A stretch of 64,000 nt of DNA from Catenulispora sp. MAP5-51 (GTDB lineage Bacteria > Actinomycetota > Actinomycetes > Streptomycetales > Catenulisporaceae), in assembly GCF_041261205.1 (NCBI RefSeq), contig NZ_JBGCCH010000045.1, positions 1-64,000 on the forward strand, written 5' to 3'. The position numbers and the translations under genes are program-made. The notes under the pieces are model-generated. The model did not search any database, was not told the DNA's origin, and worked only from the letters and a program-made list of their open reading frames with translations. Of the stretch, positions 32,283 through 41,148 are shown piece after piece. Each line of letters starts with the position of its first letter. Within the stretch, counting starts at the first letter, position 1.

Positions 32283-35159
32283 TCAGACGAGAACCACTTG
32301 CCACTGCTGACCGGCCGCGGCCGAGACGGTCTCCTGCTCCAGGCGTGCCGAATCAGCGGTCGACGATCCGACGACGCCGACCGCCTTGCCGCTGCGCACG
32401 CTGATCACCCGCACGTAGCCGTTCCCGGCGTCCTGCAGCGTCCACTGCTGATTGGTCGCACCGCTCGGGGTGTACTCGCAGATCAGCGCGCCGTCGGCGG
32501 TGCCGCCGCCGAAGACGTCCATCGCCAGGGCGGAGGATGCGTTGATGAGGCTGAACACGCCTGTGCCTGCCTGGCCCGCTTGCTGGACGCGCCAGGACTG
32601 GTTCGTGCCCTGATGGCGGCTGTACTGGATGAGCGAGGTGCCCGGGGCGGTGGAGGCCGCGGGATCGTCGATGACCTTGCCGCTGTTGCGGTTGATCAGC
32701 ACGAGGGTGTCGAAGGCGGCACTCTGGCCGGCGGCCACGCTCACCTGCTTGCTCCAGGCGCCGGAGGTCACCGTGGTGGTCGCCGTCGTCGGACCGACGT
32801 TGTGCAGGGTGAACGAGATCACCTGTCCGCCGCTCCAAGTGAAGTCGACGGTGAATCCGCCGCGCACCCCGATACCGGTGACGGCCCCTGCCGCCGACCA
32901 CGCCGACGGCATCGCGGGCAGCAGCTGGAGCAGTCCCGGCCGGGAGTAGACCATCATCTCCACGGCCGCCGAGGGCAGGCCGAAGTTCGCGTCGATCTGG
33001 AAGATTCCGGAGCCGTAGATGTCCAGCATGTTCCCGGCGGTGCCGGTGGAGCCGTTGCTCGACGGAGTCAGGCCGTTGACGAAGCACTGGTAGGCGTTGG
33101 CGGCGTTCTTCAGCCGGGCCCAGCAGGCGGCGCGCCAGGCCAGGCCCCATCCGTAGCTGGCCGTGCCGCGCGCGGTGAGCAGGTTGGTCACCCCGGTCAG
33201 CAGCGCGGGCGGGCTGGCGTCGGCGGTGATGCGATCGCCGGGGAACAAGCCGATCAGCGGCGACAGGTGGCGGTGCGTGATGTCGGAGGTGTCCAGGTTG
33301 TTCGGGGTCATCCATTCTTCCAGCCAGCCGGTCACGGTGCTGACCTGGGGAAGGTAGAGCCGGCTCTGCAACGAGGCGATGACGCCGGCGTAGCTCGAGT
33401 CCTGGCCGAGGATCCGGGCGGCGTTCTGGTAGTTCGCGAACAGCTGCCAGATGAGTTCCTGGGCGTAGGTGATGCCGACCGCGTTGGTCGGCCCGTGCTC
33501 GGGAGACCAGTCGGCATCGTCGACCAGCACCGCATGGGAGACCCCGGCCGGATCGGTGTAGGTGGTGGTGATGAGCCGGGCCTCCCAGAACTGGCAGGCG
33601 CCCTTGAGCAGCGGGTAGACCGTCGCCAGGTAAGCGGAGTCCTGGGTGTAGAGGTAGTGGTTGAACAATTCGTTGCACAGCCAGGCGTTTCCAGCCGGGT
33701 GCCACCACCAGCCCAGACCGCCGTAAGGGTTCGTTGATATCGCCACGGTCCAACCGGCGACGCGGCCCGTCGAGTTGCGGAAGCCGTTGCTCGGATCGTT
33801 GAACAGAGCCTGCGTGTGCTGCGTCCACGACGGGAGCTGGCTGACGCAGTAGTTCGCGAGTGCCGGGAAGCAGGCGGACAACCCGGTGCGGTCCGGCAGC
33901 CAGTAGTTCATCTGGATATTGATATCGGTGTGGTAGTCGCTCATCCACGCCGGCGAGTTCGAGTCCTGCCACGGCCCTTGCAGGTTGATCGGCAGGCTGC
34001 TGCGCGAGCCGCAGATCGCCAGGTAGCGGCCGAACTGCAGGTAGGCGGCGTGCAGCTCGGGGTCCGGTGCCGAGCCGGAGGCCGCCGCCGCGACCAGGCG
34101 CTGGTCGGTGGGCAGCGCACGCTGGGCGGGAGTGGACGCGCCGAGGTTGACGGACATCGACCCGGCGAGAGCCTGGTAGTCGCCCAGGTGGTTGGCGAGC
34201 AGCGCCGAGGCCCCGAGCGTTGTGGCCCGCGACGCCTGGCTGCTGGCGATGGCACTCGGAACGATCGAGGTATCCATGAACCCTGATGCGCCCGCCGAGT
34301 AGTTCGTGCCGCCGCTGAGCACCAGCAGCACCTCGGAGCAGCCGGTGAAGGTCACCGTCGCACCGGACGTGCCAGCTCCGGATACGCCGAGCGTCCCGCC
34401 GGTGCTGGAGCCCTGGGCCAGCGCCGCGTAGCGCAGACCGTTGGCCAGCGTCCCGGTGAACGACGCGGTGACGGCCGAGGCATCGGTCGCCGCGCTCTCC
34501 GAACGGGTGCCGTTGAGCGCCAGGCTGCCGGTGAACGTGCCGCCGCCGCTCTGGCTGAGGTGGACGACGATGACGTCGTCGGGATGGCTGGCGTACACGT
34601 CGCGGCGGTAGGTCACGCCGTTGTACTGGTACGACGCCGACACCAGGCCGTTGCTCAGATCGAGCTGCCGTTGATAGCCGCTGATCGCCGAGGCCGTGTG
34701 CGCGGGGATGCTCAGGTAGGCCTTGGCCAGCATCTGCTGTGTGCCGAAATCGCCGGTGCCGTAAGGGAACTGGCCGGTCAGGCCGCTTTCGGTGTCCAGG
34801 GACGCGTTCGCGCCGCCGGCCCAGCACGTCACGTCGGTGACGTAATAGGCCTCATGGCTCGGATCGCCAGTGAGCAGGGCGCCAATCCTTCCGTTGCCGA
34901 TCGGCAGGCCGGTGGCGGTCATCGTTGATTCGGTGCCCGGCGAGGTGTACCAAACGGTGATCGCCTGGCCGGCGGGCACCGGCACCGCCGGGGTGGCGGG
35001 GGTGGCTGCGGCGTCCAGCGGACTCGCCGCCGCACGGGGCGTGAAGACCGGAGCTTGTACGGCGAGCAGTGTCCCGAACATCGCAGCACCCTGTATCAGG
35101 GTTCTGCGGGACGGGCCCGGCTCAGGGCGCTGTGGATCCGACGAGTGCGGTTGCGTCAT
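32283..35159 (-). CDS. Alpha-L-fucosidase-type glycoside hydrolase, GH95, with ricin-type lectin domain
   Basis: 958 residues from ATG 35159, with AGGAGA upstream. A Tat-type signal (PSRRTLIQGAAMFGTLLA) lies within residues 15-45. The GH95 fold follows: an N-terminal beta domain starting near ITVWYTSPGTESTMTATGLP, a helical catalytic domain with SSLPINLQGPWQDSNSPAW and SDYHTDINIQMNYW, and a C-terminal cap. From about residue 820 a ricin B-type beta-trefoil is seen (VLINRNSGKVIDDPAAS, SWRVQQAGQ, NQQWTLQDAGNGYVRVI). GH95 enzymes remove alpha-1,2-linked fucose (or galactose) from plant or host glycans. First gene of the run that also contains GH29 and GH35 genes. Confidence 0.87.
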   Translation of the reverse strand: MTQPHSSDPQRPEPGPSRRTLIQGAAMFGTLLAVQAPVFTPRAAASPLDAAATPATPAVPVPAGQAITVWYTSPGTESTMTATGLPIGNGRIGALLTGDPSHEAYYVTDVTCWAGGANASLDTESGLTGQFPYGTGDFGTQQMLAKAYLSIPAHTASAISGYQRQLDLSNGLVSASYQYNGVTYRRDVYASHPDDVIVVHLSQSGGGTFTGSLALNGTRSESAATDASAVTASFTGTLANGLRYAALAQGSSTGGTLGVSGAGTSGATVTFTGCSEVLLVLSGGTNYSAGASGFMDTSIVPSAIASSQASRATTLGASALLANHLGDYQALAGSMSVNLGASTPAQRALPTDQRLVAAAASGSAPDPELHAAYLQFGRYLAICGSRSSLPINLQGPWQDSNSPAWMSDYHTDINIQMNYWLPDRTGLSACFPALANYCVSQLPSWTQHTQALFNDPSNGFRNSTGRVAGWTVAISTNPYGGLGWWWHPAGNAWLCNELFNHYLYTQDSAYLATVYPLLKGACQFWEARLITTTYTDPAGVSHAVLVDDADWSPEHGPTNAVGITYAQELIWQLFANYQNAARILGQDSSYAGVIASLQSRLYLPQVSTVTGWLEEWMTPNNLDTSDITHRHLSPLIGLFPGDRITADASPPALLTGVTNLLTARGTASYGWGLAWRAACWARLKNAANAYQCFVNGLTPSSNGSTGTAGNMLDIYGSGIFQIDANFGLPSAAVEMMVYSRPGLLQLLPAMPSAWSAAGAVTGIGVRGGFTVDFTWSGGQVISFTLHNVGPTTATTTVTSGAWSKQVSVAAGQSAAFDTLVLINRNSGKVIDDPAASTAPGTSLIQYSRHQGTNQSWRVQQAGQAGTGVFSLINASSALAMDVFGGGTADGALICEYTPSGATNQQWTLQDAGNGYVRVISVRSGKAVGVVGSSTADSARLEQETVSAAAGQQWQVVLV

Positions 35160-35241
35160 GAGGTCTCCTGGCATGGGAGAGAACCGTTGGAGGAGAGGGG
35201 CTCGCTCGGCATCGAGGGAAATGGGCGAGCGCCGCAGCGGA

Positions 35242-35298
35242 CGTTAACCTCCGATGTCTTAACCGTCAACCCGCATGATTTAGTACTGAGGGTTAACG
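35242..35298 (-). promoter_or_regulatory. TTAACC repeats upstream of the glycosidase operon
   Basis: CGTTAACC at 35242-35249 and its exact complement GGTTAACG at 35291-35298 flank a third TTAACC at 35259-35264. They lie 83-139 bases upstream of the GH95 start, in a locally AT-rich stretch (GATTTAGTACTGAGG), where the promoter should be. Likely regulator sites; the regulator is not in the window. Confidence 0.45.
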
Positions 35299-35689
35299 AA
35301 TGTCAGCCGTCTACCTGGAATTTGGCTGGCATGGCCACCCCGGGAACATCCCGCCGATACGCAAAGCTCCGATCTTTTGCGCGGCGGGCAGGGTGCTGGT
35401 GCGAGTCGGCGTGCTGGTGGCCGTGCCCGCGAACTGAAGGCCGTGAGCCGCCGCCAAAGGCTTCCGCGTGTGCGAAGCGTCGCGCCGCCGCGAGCCTGGT
35501 GTTTGCGTTTCGTCCGAGCGCTGACCCGTTCAGCCCTATCAAATGCTGTGACCTGCGCAGACGGTGGATCTGAGCGGGCCGGACATCCGCCGTCCGGCCG
35601 TTGCGGCATGAGAGTGTGTGCGCGGTCGTGGGTGATCGCTATGTCGAGTGCGTCGGGTGCGTCGAGTGCGTCGGGTGCGGAGGTGTTGG
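35299..35689. other. Intergenic region upstream of the ABC transporter
   Basis: About 390 bases. No credible gene was seen. A hairpin, GGCCGGAC/GTCCGGCC, sits at 35577-35599, and an exact tandem 18-mer at 35643-35678. The translated frames here are low-complexity (VRRVRRVRR) and lack ribosome sites. Confidence 0.5.
35643..35678. repeat. Exact tandem duplication of an 18-mer
   Basis: GTCGAGTGCGTCGGGTGC occurs twice in direct succession (35643-35660, 35661-35678) and ends 11 bases before the ABC permease start, next to its GGAGG ribosome site. Confidence 0.75.
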
Positions 35690-37420
35690 ATGGCGTCGGT
35701 CTTCCCGTCGCGTGGTGTGTGGCGCCGGCCGGCCCCGCGTCCGGTGGACGTGGTCGTGCTGGCTGGGCTGGTCGTCCTGCTGTTCGGGCTGGTCCGCCTG
35801 GCCCCGGCGCTCGATGCGCCGTTCCTGCCGGGCCGGGCTCCCTCCACCGTGTCGACGGCGCCGTCGCATTTGCCGTACTACGCGGTGCGGTCGTTGCTGC
35901 GGATGTTCGTCGGGCTCGTGCTGTCGGTGGTGTTCGCCTTCGCCTACGCCGAGGCCGCTGCTCGGCTGCGCCGGGCCGAGAAGGTCCTGGTGCCGGTGCT
36001 GGACGTCCTGCAGTCGGTGCCGGTGCTGGGCTTCCTGACCGTGGTGGTCACGTTCTTCATCAGCCTGTTCCCCGGCTCCTCGCTCGGGCTGGAGGCCGCG
36101 GCGGTCTTCGCGATCTTCACCGCGATGGCGTGGAACATGACGTTCGCGTTCTACCACTCGCTCATGGCCCAGCCGCGGGATCTGGACGAGGCCGCCCGGG
36201 TCATGCGGCTGACCAAGTGGCAGCGGTTCTGGAAGCTCGACGTGCCCGGCGGGATGATCCCGCTGGTGTGGAACGGGATGATGAGCTTCGGCGGGGCCTG
36301 GTTCTTCCTGGCCGCCTCGGAGTCGATCTCCGTGCTCGGACACACCTACGCGCTGCCGGGCATCGGCTCCTACGTCGCCGCGGCGATGCAGCGGGGCGAC
36401 CTGTCCGAGGTCGGGATCGCGATCGTCGTGATGGTCGTCATGGTCATCGCGGTCAACGTGCTGTTCTGGCGGCCGATGGTCGCCTGGGCCGAACGGTTCC
36501 GGGTGGAGGACTCCTCCTCCGGCGACAAGTCCCGCAGCGCCGTCCTGGACCTGCTGCGGCGCTCGGCGCTGCCGGGCCTGGCGGCGCGCCCCGCGCGTCC
36601 GGTGGGCCGGTTCCTGGACCGGGCGACGCGCCCGTTCGGCCTGGCGGAGCATCCGCTGCTCGTGCCCGAGTCCCGCCGGCGCACCGGCGACCTCGTCTTC
36701 GCCGGTGCCCTCACCGCGGCGGTCGCGTTCGGGACGTGGCGGGCGCTGTCCTACGTGGACGCCCGGACCGGCCTGAGCGAGTTCGGTCACGCGTTCGTCC
36801 TGGGGGCGATCACGTTCAGCCGGGTCGTGGTGCTCGTGGCTGTCGCGAGCGTCGTCTGGGTGCCGATCGGGGTGTGGATCGGGATGAACCCCGGCGTCTC
36901 GCGCATCGCCCAGCCGGTGGTTCAGGTGCTGGCCAGTTTCCCGGCCAATTTCCTGTTCCCGTTCGCCGCGGCGTTCTTCGTCGCCGCCGGGCTGTCGTTG
37001 AACATCGGCGGGATCCTTCTGATGGCCCTGGGTGCGCAGTGGTACATCCTGTTCAACGTCATCGCCGGGGCCTCGGCGATCCCGTCGGACCTGCGCGAGG
37101 CGACCCGCAGCATGGGGCTGCGCGGTTCGCTGCGCTGGCGCCGGTTCATCCTGCCGGCGGTGTTCCCGGCGTACGTGACAGGCGGCATCACCGCCGCGGG
37201 CGGGGCGTGGAACGCCTCGATCGTCGCCGAGGTCGTCGACTACGGCCCGCACCACCTGACCGCGACCGGCCTCGGCGCCTACATCGCGAAGGCCGCCGGT
37301 TCGGGCGACCTGGCCGAGGTGCTGGTCGGGGTGTCCGTGATGAGCGTGTACGTCGTGGGCCTGAACCGCCTGGTGTGGCGGCGCCTGTACGCCCTGGCAG
37401 AGACGAGGTATTCCCTGTGA
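35690..37420 (+). CDS. ABC transporter permease with duplicated membrane domain (anion/NitT-TauT-like)
   Basis: 576 residues from ATG 35690, with GGAGG eight bases upstream. Two permease domains are fused: about 20-270 and 340-570, each with six or so helices. The first has an EAA-like loop DLDEAARVMRLTKWQRFWKL, the second SDLREATRSMGLRGSLRWRR; both resemble nitrate/sulfonate/taurine permeases. The arrangement matches the duplicated-permease anion transporters known in archaea and actinobacteria. The ATPase gene overlaps the stop by four bases. No substrate-binding protein is nearby, so substrate capture is unclear. Confidence 0.85.
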   Translation: MASVFPSRGVWRRPAPRPVDVVVLAGLVVLLFGLVRLAPALDAPFLPGRAPSTVSTAPSHLPYYAVRSLLRMFVGLVLSVVFAFAYAEAAARLRRAEKVLVPVLDVLQSVPVLGFLTVVVTFFISLFPGSSLGLEAAAVFAIFTAMAWNMTFAFYHSLMAQPRDLDEAARVMRLTKWQRFWKLDVPGGMIPLVWNGMMSFGGAWFFLAASESISVLGHTYALPGIGSYVAAAMQRGDLSEVGIAIVVMVVMVIAVNVLFWRPMVAWAERFRVEDSSSGDKSRSAVLDLLRRSALPGLAARPARPVGRFLDRATRPFGLAEHPLLVPESRRRTGDLVFAGALTAAVAFGTWRALSYVDARTGLSEFGHAFVLGAITFSRVVVLVAVASVVWVPIGVWIGMNPGVSRIAQPVVQVLASFPANFLFPFAAAFFVAAGLSLNIGGILLMALGAQWYILFNVIAGASAIPSDLREATRSMGLRGSLRWRRFILPAVFPAYVTGGITAAGGAWNASIVAEVVDYGPHHLTATGLGAYIAKAAGSGDLAEVLVGVSVMSVYVVGLNRLVWRRLYALAETRYSL

Positions 37421-38757
37421 CCGCCGATCGCACGATCATCAGCGTTGACAACGTGACCAAGTCTTTCCCGGCCCCGGACGGCAGGGAGCTGACCGTGCTG
37501 GACGACATCTCGCTGCAGGTGTGTGAGGGTGAGATCGTCGCGCTGCTCGGCAAATCCGGCTCCGGCAAGTCCACCTTGCTGCGGTGCATCGCCGGGCTGA
37601 TCGCGCCGACGTCCGGGACGGTCAGCTACCGCGGTACACCGTTGAACGGCGCCAACCCGGGCGTGGCCATGGTGTTCCAGTCCTTCGCGCTGATGCCGTG
37701 GCTGACCGTGCAGCAGAACGTCGAGCTGGCGATGCAGGCCCGGGGCGTGCCGCAGGACGAGCGCACCGCGCGGGCGCTGGCCGCCATCGACCTGATCGGC
37801 CTGGACGGCTTCGAGTCCGCCTACCCCAAGGAGCTGTCCGGCGGCATGCGCCAGCGCGTCGGATTCGCCCGGGGCCTGGCCGTCCGCCCGGACGCGCTGC
37901 TGATGGACGAGCCGTTCTCGGCATTGGACGTCCTGACGGCCGGCAACCTGCGCGGCGAGCTGACCCGCCTGTGGGCCGGCGGGGAGTTCCCCACCAACGC
38001 CGTGCTGATCGTCACGCACAACATCGAGGAAGCCGTCCAGCTGGCCGACCGGATCCTGGTGCTGTCCTCGAACCCCGGCCGCATCCGTGCCGAGCTGGAC
38101 GTCCCGATGGCCCGGCCCCGGGACCGCCGCGACCCTAGGTTCGAAGCTCTGGTCGACACGGTGTACGGGATCCTCACCGGGCGCGAGGACGAGCTGGAGG
38201 CCGTCCTGTCCACGGGCCACCCCGTCGTGCACGCTCCGACTCCGGCGGATCTGCCGCTGCCGGAGGTCTCGGCCGGCGGGCTGTCCGGCCTGCTGGAGAT
38301 CCTCACCGCCCGCGGCGGCACCGCCGGCCTGGCCGAGCTGGCCGAGGACTTCACCTTCGAGATCGACGACCTGCTGCCGCTGGTCGACGCCGCGGAGATG
38401 CTCGGCATGGCCACGGTCGGCGGAGCCCAGATCACGATCGCCGACTCCGGCCTGGCCTTCGCCGCGGCCGACATCGACACCGGCAAGCGGCTGTTCGCCG
38501 AGGCCGCCGCGGCCCACGCGCCGCTGGTCGGGGCGATCGAGAAGGCACTGCACGCCACCGCCGACGGCTCCCTGCGCGAGGGGTTCTTCCTGGACCTGCT
38601 GCGCCGCGGGTTCTCCGCCGAGGAGGCGCGGCGGCAGCTGGACATCGCCATCGACTGGGGCCGCTACGCCGAGCTGTTCGAGTACGACGCCGAACGCGGC
38701 GAGTTGTTGCTGGAAGAAGGCGTCGAGCCGGTCGGGGCGATCGGGGCCGTGGTGTGA
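37417..38757 (+). CDS. ABC transporter ATP-binding protein with C-terminal AAA-associated domain
   Basis: 446 residues from GTG 37417. The ATPase domain (about 1-235) has Walker A LGKSGSGKS, Q-loop VFQSFALMPW, signature LSGGMRQRV, Walker B ALLMDEPFSALD and the H-loop IVTHNIEEA, as in NitT/TauT ATPases. A second domain (about 265-446, LSGLLEILTARGGTAGLAEL, FEIDDLLPLVDAAEMLGMAT, REGFFLDLLRRGFSAEEARR) is the AAA-associated winged-helix-like C-terminal extension seen with duplicated-permease systems; it may sense substrate or regulate the pump. Translationally coupled to the permease gene. Confidence 0.87.
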   Translation: MTADRTIISVDNVTKSFPAPDGRELTVLDDISLQVCEGEIVALLGKSGSGKSTLLRCIAGLIAPTSGTVSYRGTPLNGANPGVAMVFQSFALMPWLTVQQNVELAMQARGVPQDERTARALAAIDLIGLDGFESAYPKELSGGMRQRVGFARGLAVRPDALLMDEPFSALDVLTAGNLRGELTRLWAGGEFPTNAVLIVTHNIEEAVQLADRILVLSSNPGRIRAELDVPMARPRDRRDPRFEALVDTVYGILTGREDELEAVLSTGHPVVHAPTPADLPLPEVSAGGLSGLLEILTARGGTAGLAELAEDFTFEIDDLLPLVDAAEMLGMATVGGAQITIADSGLAFAAADIDTGKRLFAEAAAAHAPLVGAIEKALHATADGSLREGFFLDLLRRGFSAEEARRQLDIAIDWGRYAELFEYDAERGELLLEEGVEPVGAIGAVV

Positions 38758-38788
38758 CGGACGGCGTGACGGACGGGCGAGGAAGACC

Positions 38789-39544
38789 TCAGACGGCGAG
38801 CCGCGAGTGCTGCCGGGTGAACGCCACGCCGACGTATGCCGCGAGCATTGACGCGACCTGACGTGCCTGGAGCGAGGGCACGGTTCCGGGTGTCGGCGTC
38901 AGCATGTAGCGGCCGGCCGTCGTGCCCGCCGACCGTGCGCGAAGTTCGATGTCCTCGGCAGGCAGGCCGTATTCCTCGACCTTCCAGACCGCGCCGCCCC
39001 AGCGCAGGTTGCCGTCTTCGGCGAGCTGGGGCGGGTGCCCCAGCAGCTGTCCGCGCTCGAAACGCGCCTCGCGCAGCCCGAGCAGCGCCACAAGCAGTCC
39101 CCGTACGTGCTCGGCGACCGCCAGGGGGTCGCCGCCTTCGGCGACGAGATCGGAGACCGAGCGCAGCTCCCTGAGATAAGCCGTGTCGAAGGCGACGGTG
39201 CGGCGGGCACGGCGGCCCCGGAAGGCCAGCTCGCTCACCGCGGCGCCGACGGCCAGCAGCAGGACCGTCGTCCTCACGTCGGCGCCGTGGGTGATCGTGA
39301 ACCGTTCATAGGGCTGGGTCCAGAAGAAGTCGAACCAGACCGCGGCCGACAGGGCGGTCAGCACTCCGGCCAGCCGGTGGCCGTTCGCGGCGACCGCCAC
39401 GATCACCACCACGAGCAGCAGCGCGACATCGGTGTTGGCCAGCGACGAACGCCACGGCACCAGCACCGCCGCCACTGCGGGCGGCACCACGACGGCGCCG
39501 AACAGTGCCCACCGGTCGCGGTACGCACGACCGAAATACCTCAT
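38789..39544 (-). CDS. DUF4118 membrane sensor protein lacking a kinase domain (KdpD-like N-part)
   Basis: 251 residues from ATG 39544, with AGGAGGT directly upstream. Residues 10-115 form the DUF4118 four-helix membrane domain of KdpD-type sensors (WALFGAVVVPPAVAAVLVPW, ALLLVVVIVAVAANGHRLAG, WFDFFWTQPYERFTIT). A cytoplasmic region with AYLRELRSVSDLVAEGGDPL follows, and residues 160-245 look GAF-like. No histidine kinase dimerisation or HATPase domain is present, and the gene ends normally. It is divergent from a KdpE-like response regulator gene. Its signalling route is unclear. Confidence 0.75.
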   Translation of the reverse strand: MRYFGRAYRDRWALFGAVVVPPAVAAVLVPWRSSLANTDVALLLVVVIVAVAANGHRLAGVLTALSAAVWFDFFWTQPYERFTITHGADVRTTVLLLAVGAAVSELAFRGRRARRTVAFDTAYLRELRSVSDLVAEGGDPLAVAEHVRGLLVALLGLREARFERGQLLGHPPQLAEDGNLRWGGAVWKVEEYGLPAEDIELRARSAGTTAGRYMLTPTPGTVPSLQARQVASMLAAYVGVAFTRQHSRLAV

Positions 39545-39767
39545 ACCTCCTGTGTACCTCCGCCGGGGCCGGCCGGCTGTTTGCGTCGCGTGTGCGTTTC
39601 CCCGCGTCCACTGATGGCCGGCGGCCTGACCCCTGGGACGTTCGCCGCGCGGGCAGGGCGAGTGCATCCCCGCGGACTCCGTTTGCATTGTGCGAGCAGG
39701 ACGGTCGCGACCAGTGACAACAGGTTCACTGAAAGGGAAAAGCCCGCAACCGGAAGGCAACGGCGCC

Positions 39768-40499
39768 GTGACGCACATCCTTGTCGTGGACGACGAGCCG
39801 CAGATCCTGCGGGGCCTGCGGATCAATCTGAAAGCCCGCTCCTACCAGGTGGAGACCGTCGAGCGCGGGGTCGACGCGCTGGCGGCCGTCGCGCGGCGGC
39901 CGCCGGACCTGCTGCTGCTGGACCTCGGCCTGCCGGACATGGACGGCCTGGACGTCATCCTCGGCGTGCGGGGCTGGACCGACCTGCCGATCGTCGTGCT
40001 CTCCGGGCGCGCCGACCAGTCCGACAAGGTCCGGGTCCTGGACGCCGGCGCGGACGACTACGTCACCAAGCCGTTCGCGATGGGGGAGCTGCTGGCCCGG
40101 CTGCGGGCGGTGCTGCGCCGTCGTGAGTTCGGCGCCGAGGCCGCGGTGCCGGCCGTCGCGCACTACGTCATCGGCACCAGCGAGGTGGACCTGGCGCGGC
40201 GCACCGTGACCCGCGACGGTGAGAACGTGCGGCTCACCCGGACCGAATGGGCGGTGCTGGAGCTGCTGATGCGGCGTCCGAACCAGCTGGTCACCGTAGG
40301 CCGGATCCTGGCGGAGGTGTGGGGCCACAGCGCCTCCATGGACGGCGGTCACCTGCGCTTCCACATGGCCCGGCTGCGTCGCAAGCTCGAAGCCGACCCG
40401 CAGCACCCGGTGCACCTGCTCACCGAGTTCGGGACCGGCTACCGCTTCGTTCCGGGGGCGCCGGTTGTGGCCGCCTCTGACGCGGCAGCCTGTGACTGA
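39768..40499 (+). CDS. KdpE-like response regulator (OmpR/PhoB family)
   Basis: 243 residues from GTG 39768. The receiver domain (1-120) starts THILVVDDEPQILRGLRINL with acidic pocket DD, phospho-acceptor D52 in LLLLDLGLPDMDG, the switch T/S and lysine in DDYVTKPFAMGELLARLRA. The C-terminal winged helix (about 140-230) has RLTRTEWAVLELLMRRPNQL and FHMARLRRKLEADPQHPVHL, closest to KdpE. No kdpFABC genes or complete KdpD kinase lie in the window, so the target may be elsewhere or may differ from potassium uptake. Divergent from the DUF4118 protein gene. Confidence 0.85.
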   Translation: MTHILVVDDEPQILRGLRINLKARSYQVETVERGVDALAAVARRPPDLLLLDLGLPDMDGLDVILGVRGWTDLPIVVLSGRADQSDKVRVLDAGADDYVTKPFAMGELLARLRAVLRRREFGAEAAVPAVAHYVIGTSEVDLARRTVTRDGENVRLTRTEWAVLELLMRRPNQLVTVGRILAEVWGHSASMDGGHLRFHMARLRRKLEADPQHPVHLLTEFGTGYRFVPGAPVVAASDAAACD

Positions 40500-40572
40500 T
40501 CGCCCGGTGCGCCCGTGAACTGTCCAGTTATTTGGAGTCGATGTCGGCAATTTGCAGCGTGCAGCTCATCTA

Positions 40573-40601
40573 TTGCGCGATTGTATCGACTGCATTAGCG
40601 T
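40573..40601 (+). promoter_or_regulatory. Possible promoter for the small secreted protein gene
   Basis: TTGCGC at 40573-40578 and TAGCGT at 40596-40601, spaced 17 bases, lie about 73 bases before ATG 40674 in an AT-richer stretch. A short palindrome AACTGTCCAGTT sits at 40518-40529 upstream. Low-confidence motif match. Confidence 0.3.
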
Positions 40602-40673
40602 CCTCATCGCAGAGGGCTGCAACCCGCCCTCCCGCGCCTCCCGCACCTCCCATCGCCACGAAGGTCGGTACTC

Positions 40674-41057
40674 ATGAGACGCACAGCCCCCGTCCTGTTC
40701 GCCGTCGCGCTCGGCGCCTCGGCCCTCACTTCTGCCGCCGGCGCGCACGCCGCCGTGCGGGCGCAGTCGGCGTCGTGCTACGACTGGTCGTACAACTACT
40801 CGATCAACAGCACCCAGATCCAGGTCACCGCGACGTGGGAGTGCGGGGGCACCGCGCCGCAGCCGTGGATGATCCTTCAGCGGCAGACGGCCGGCGGCGG
40901 CTGGCAGTACGTGACCGACAGCAACTCGCCCTACCCGCACAACGGGGTCACGTACAACTGCGTGGGGACGACGCCGAACACCTACCAGGTCGGGCCGATC
41001 TTCTCGCCGGACGGGTCGAGCAACTCGTTCCACCAGTTCACCGACAACTGCGGCTGA
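40674..41057 (+). CDS. Small secreted protein with four cysteines, function unknown
   Basis: 127 residues from ATG 40674, with GAAGG nine bases upstream. A signal peptide covers about residues 1-27 (MRRTAPVLFAVALGASALTS, ending AHA). The mature 100 residues have four cysteines (SASCYDW, TWECGG, TYNCVG, TDNCG), fit for two disulfides, and many aromatic and Asn/Ser residues (YNYSINSTQIQVTATWEC). No family recognised; the fold looks like a small beta-sandwich. Followed by a strong hairpin. Confidence 0.65.
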   Translation: MRRTAPVLFAVALGASALTSAAGAHAAVRAQSASCYDWSYNYSINSTQIQVTATWECGGTAPQPWMILQRQTAGGGWQYVTDSNSPYPHNGVTYNCVGTTPNTYQVGPIFSPDGSSNSFHQFTDNCG

Positions 41058-41078
41058 GCCGGGGCCGGGTGTGGCCGG

Positions 41079-41115
41079 AGCCCGCCGGGGTGACGTGGTC
41101 ACCCTTCGGCGGGCT
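41079..41115. terminator. Bidirectional hairpin terminator
   Basis: AGCCCGCCG at 41079-41087 pairs with 41107-41115, and inside it GGTGAC at 41089-41094 pairs with GTCACC at 41098-41103. It lies between the convergent secreted-protein and MFS genes. Confidence 0.7.
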
Positions 41116-41148
41116 TCGGCGTGCTGAGCCGAGCAGAGCTGAACTGAG

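Noticed and set aside
32353-34827. A second long minus-strand frame inside the GH95 gene
   Set aside because: It is the +1 frame of the GH95 gene, Arg/Pro-rich and without motifs.
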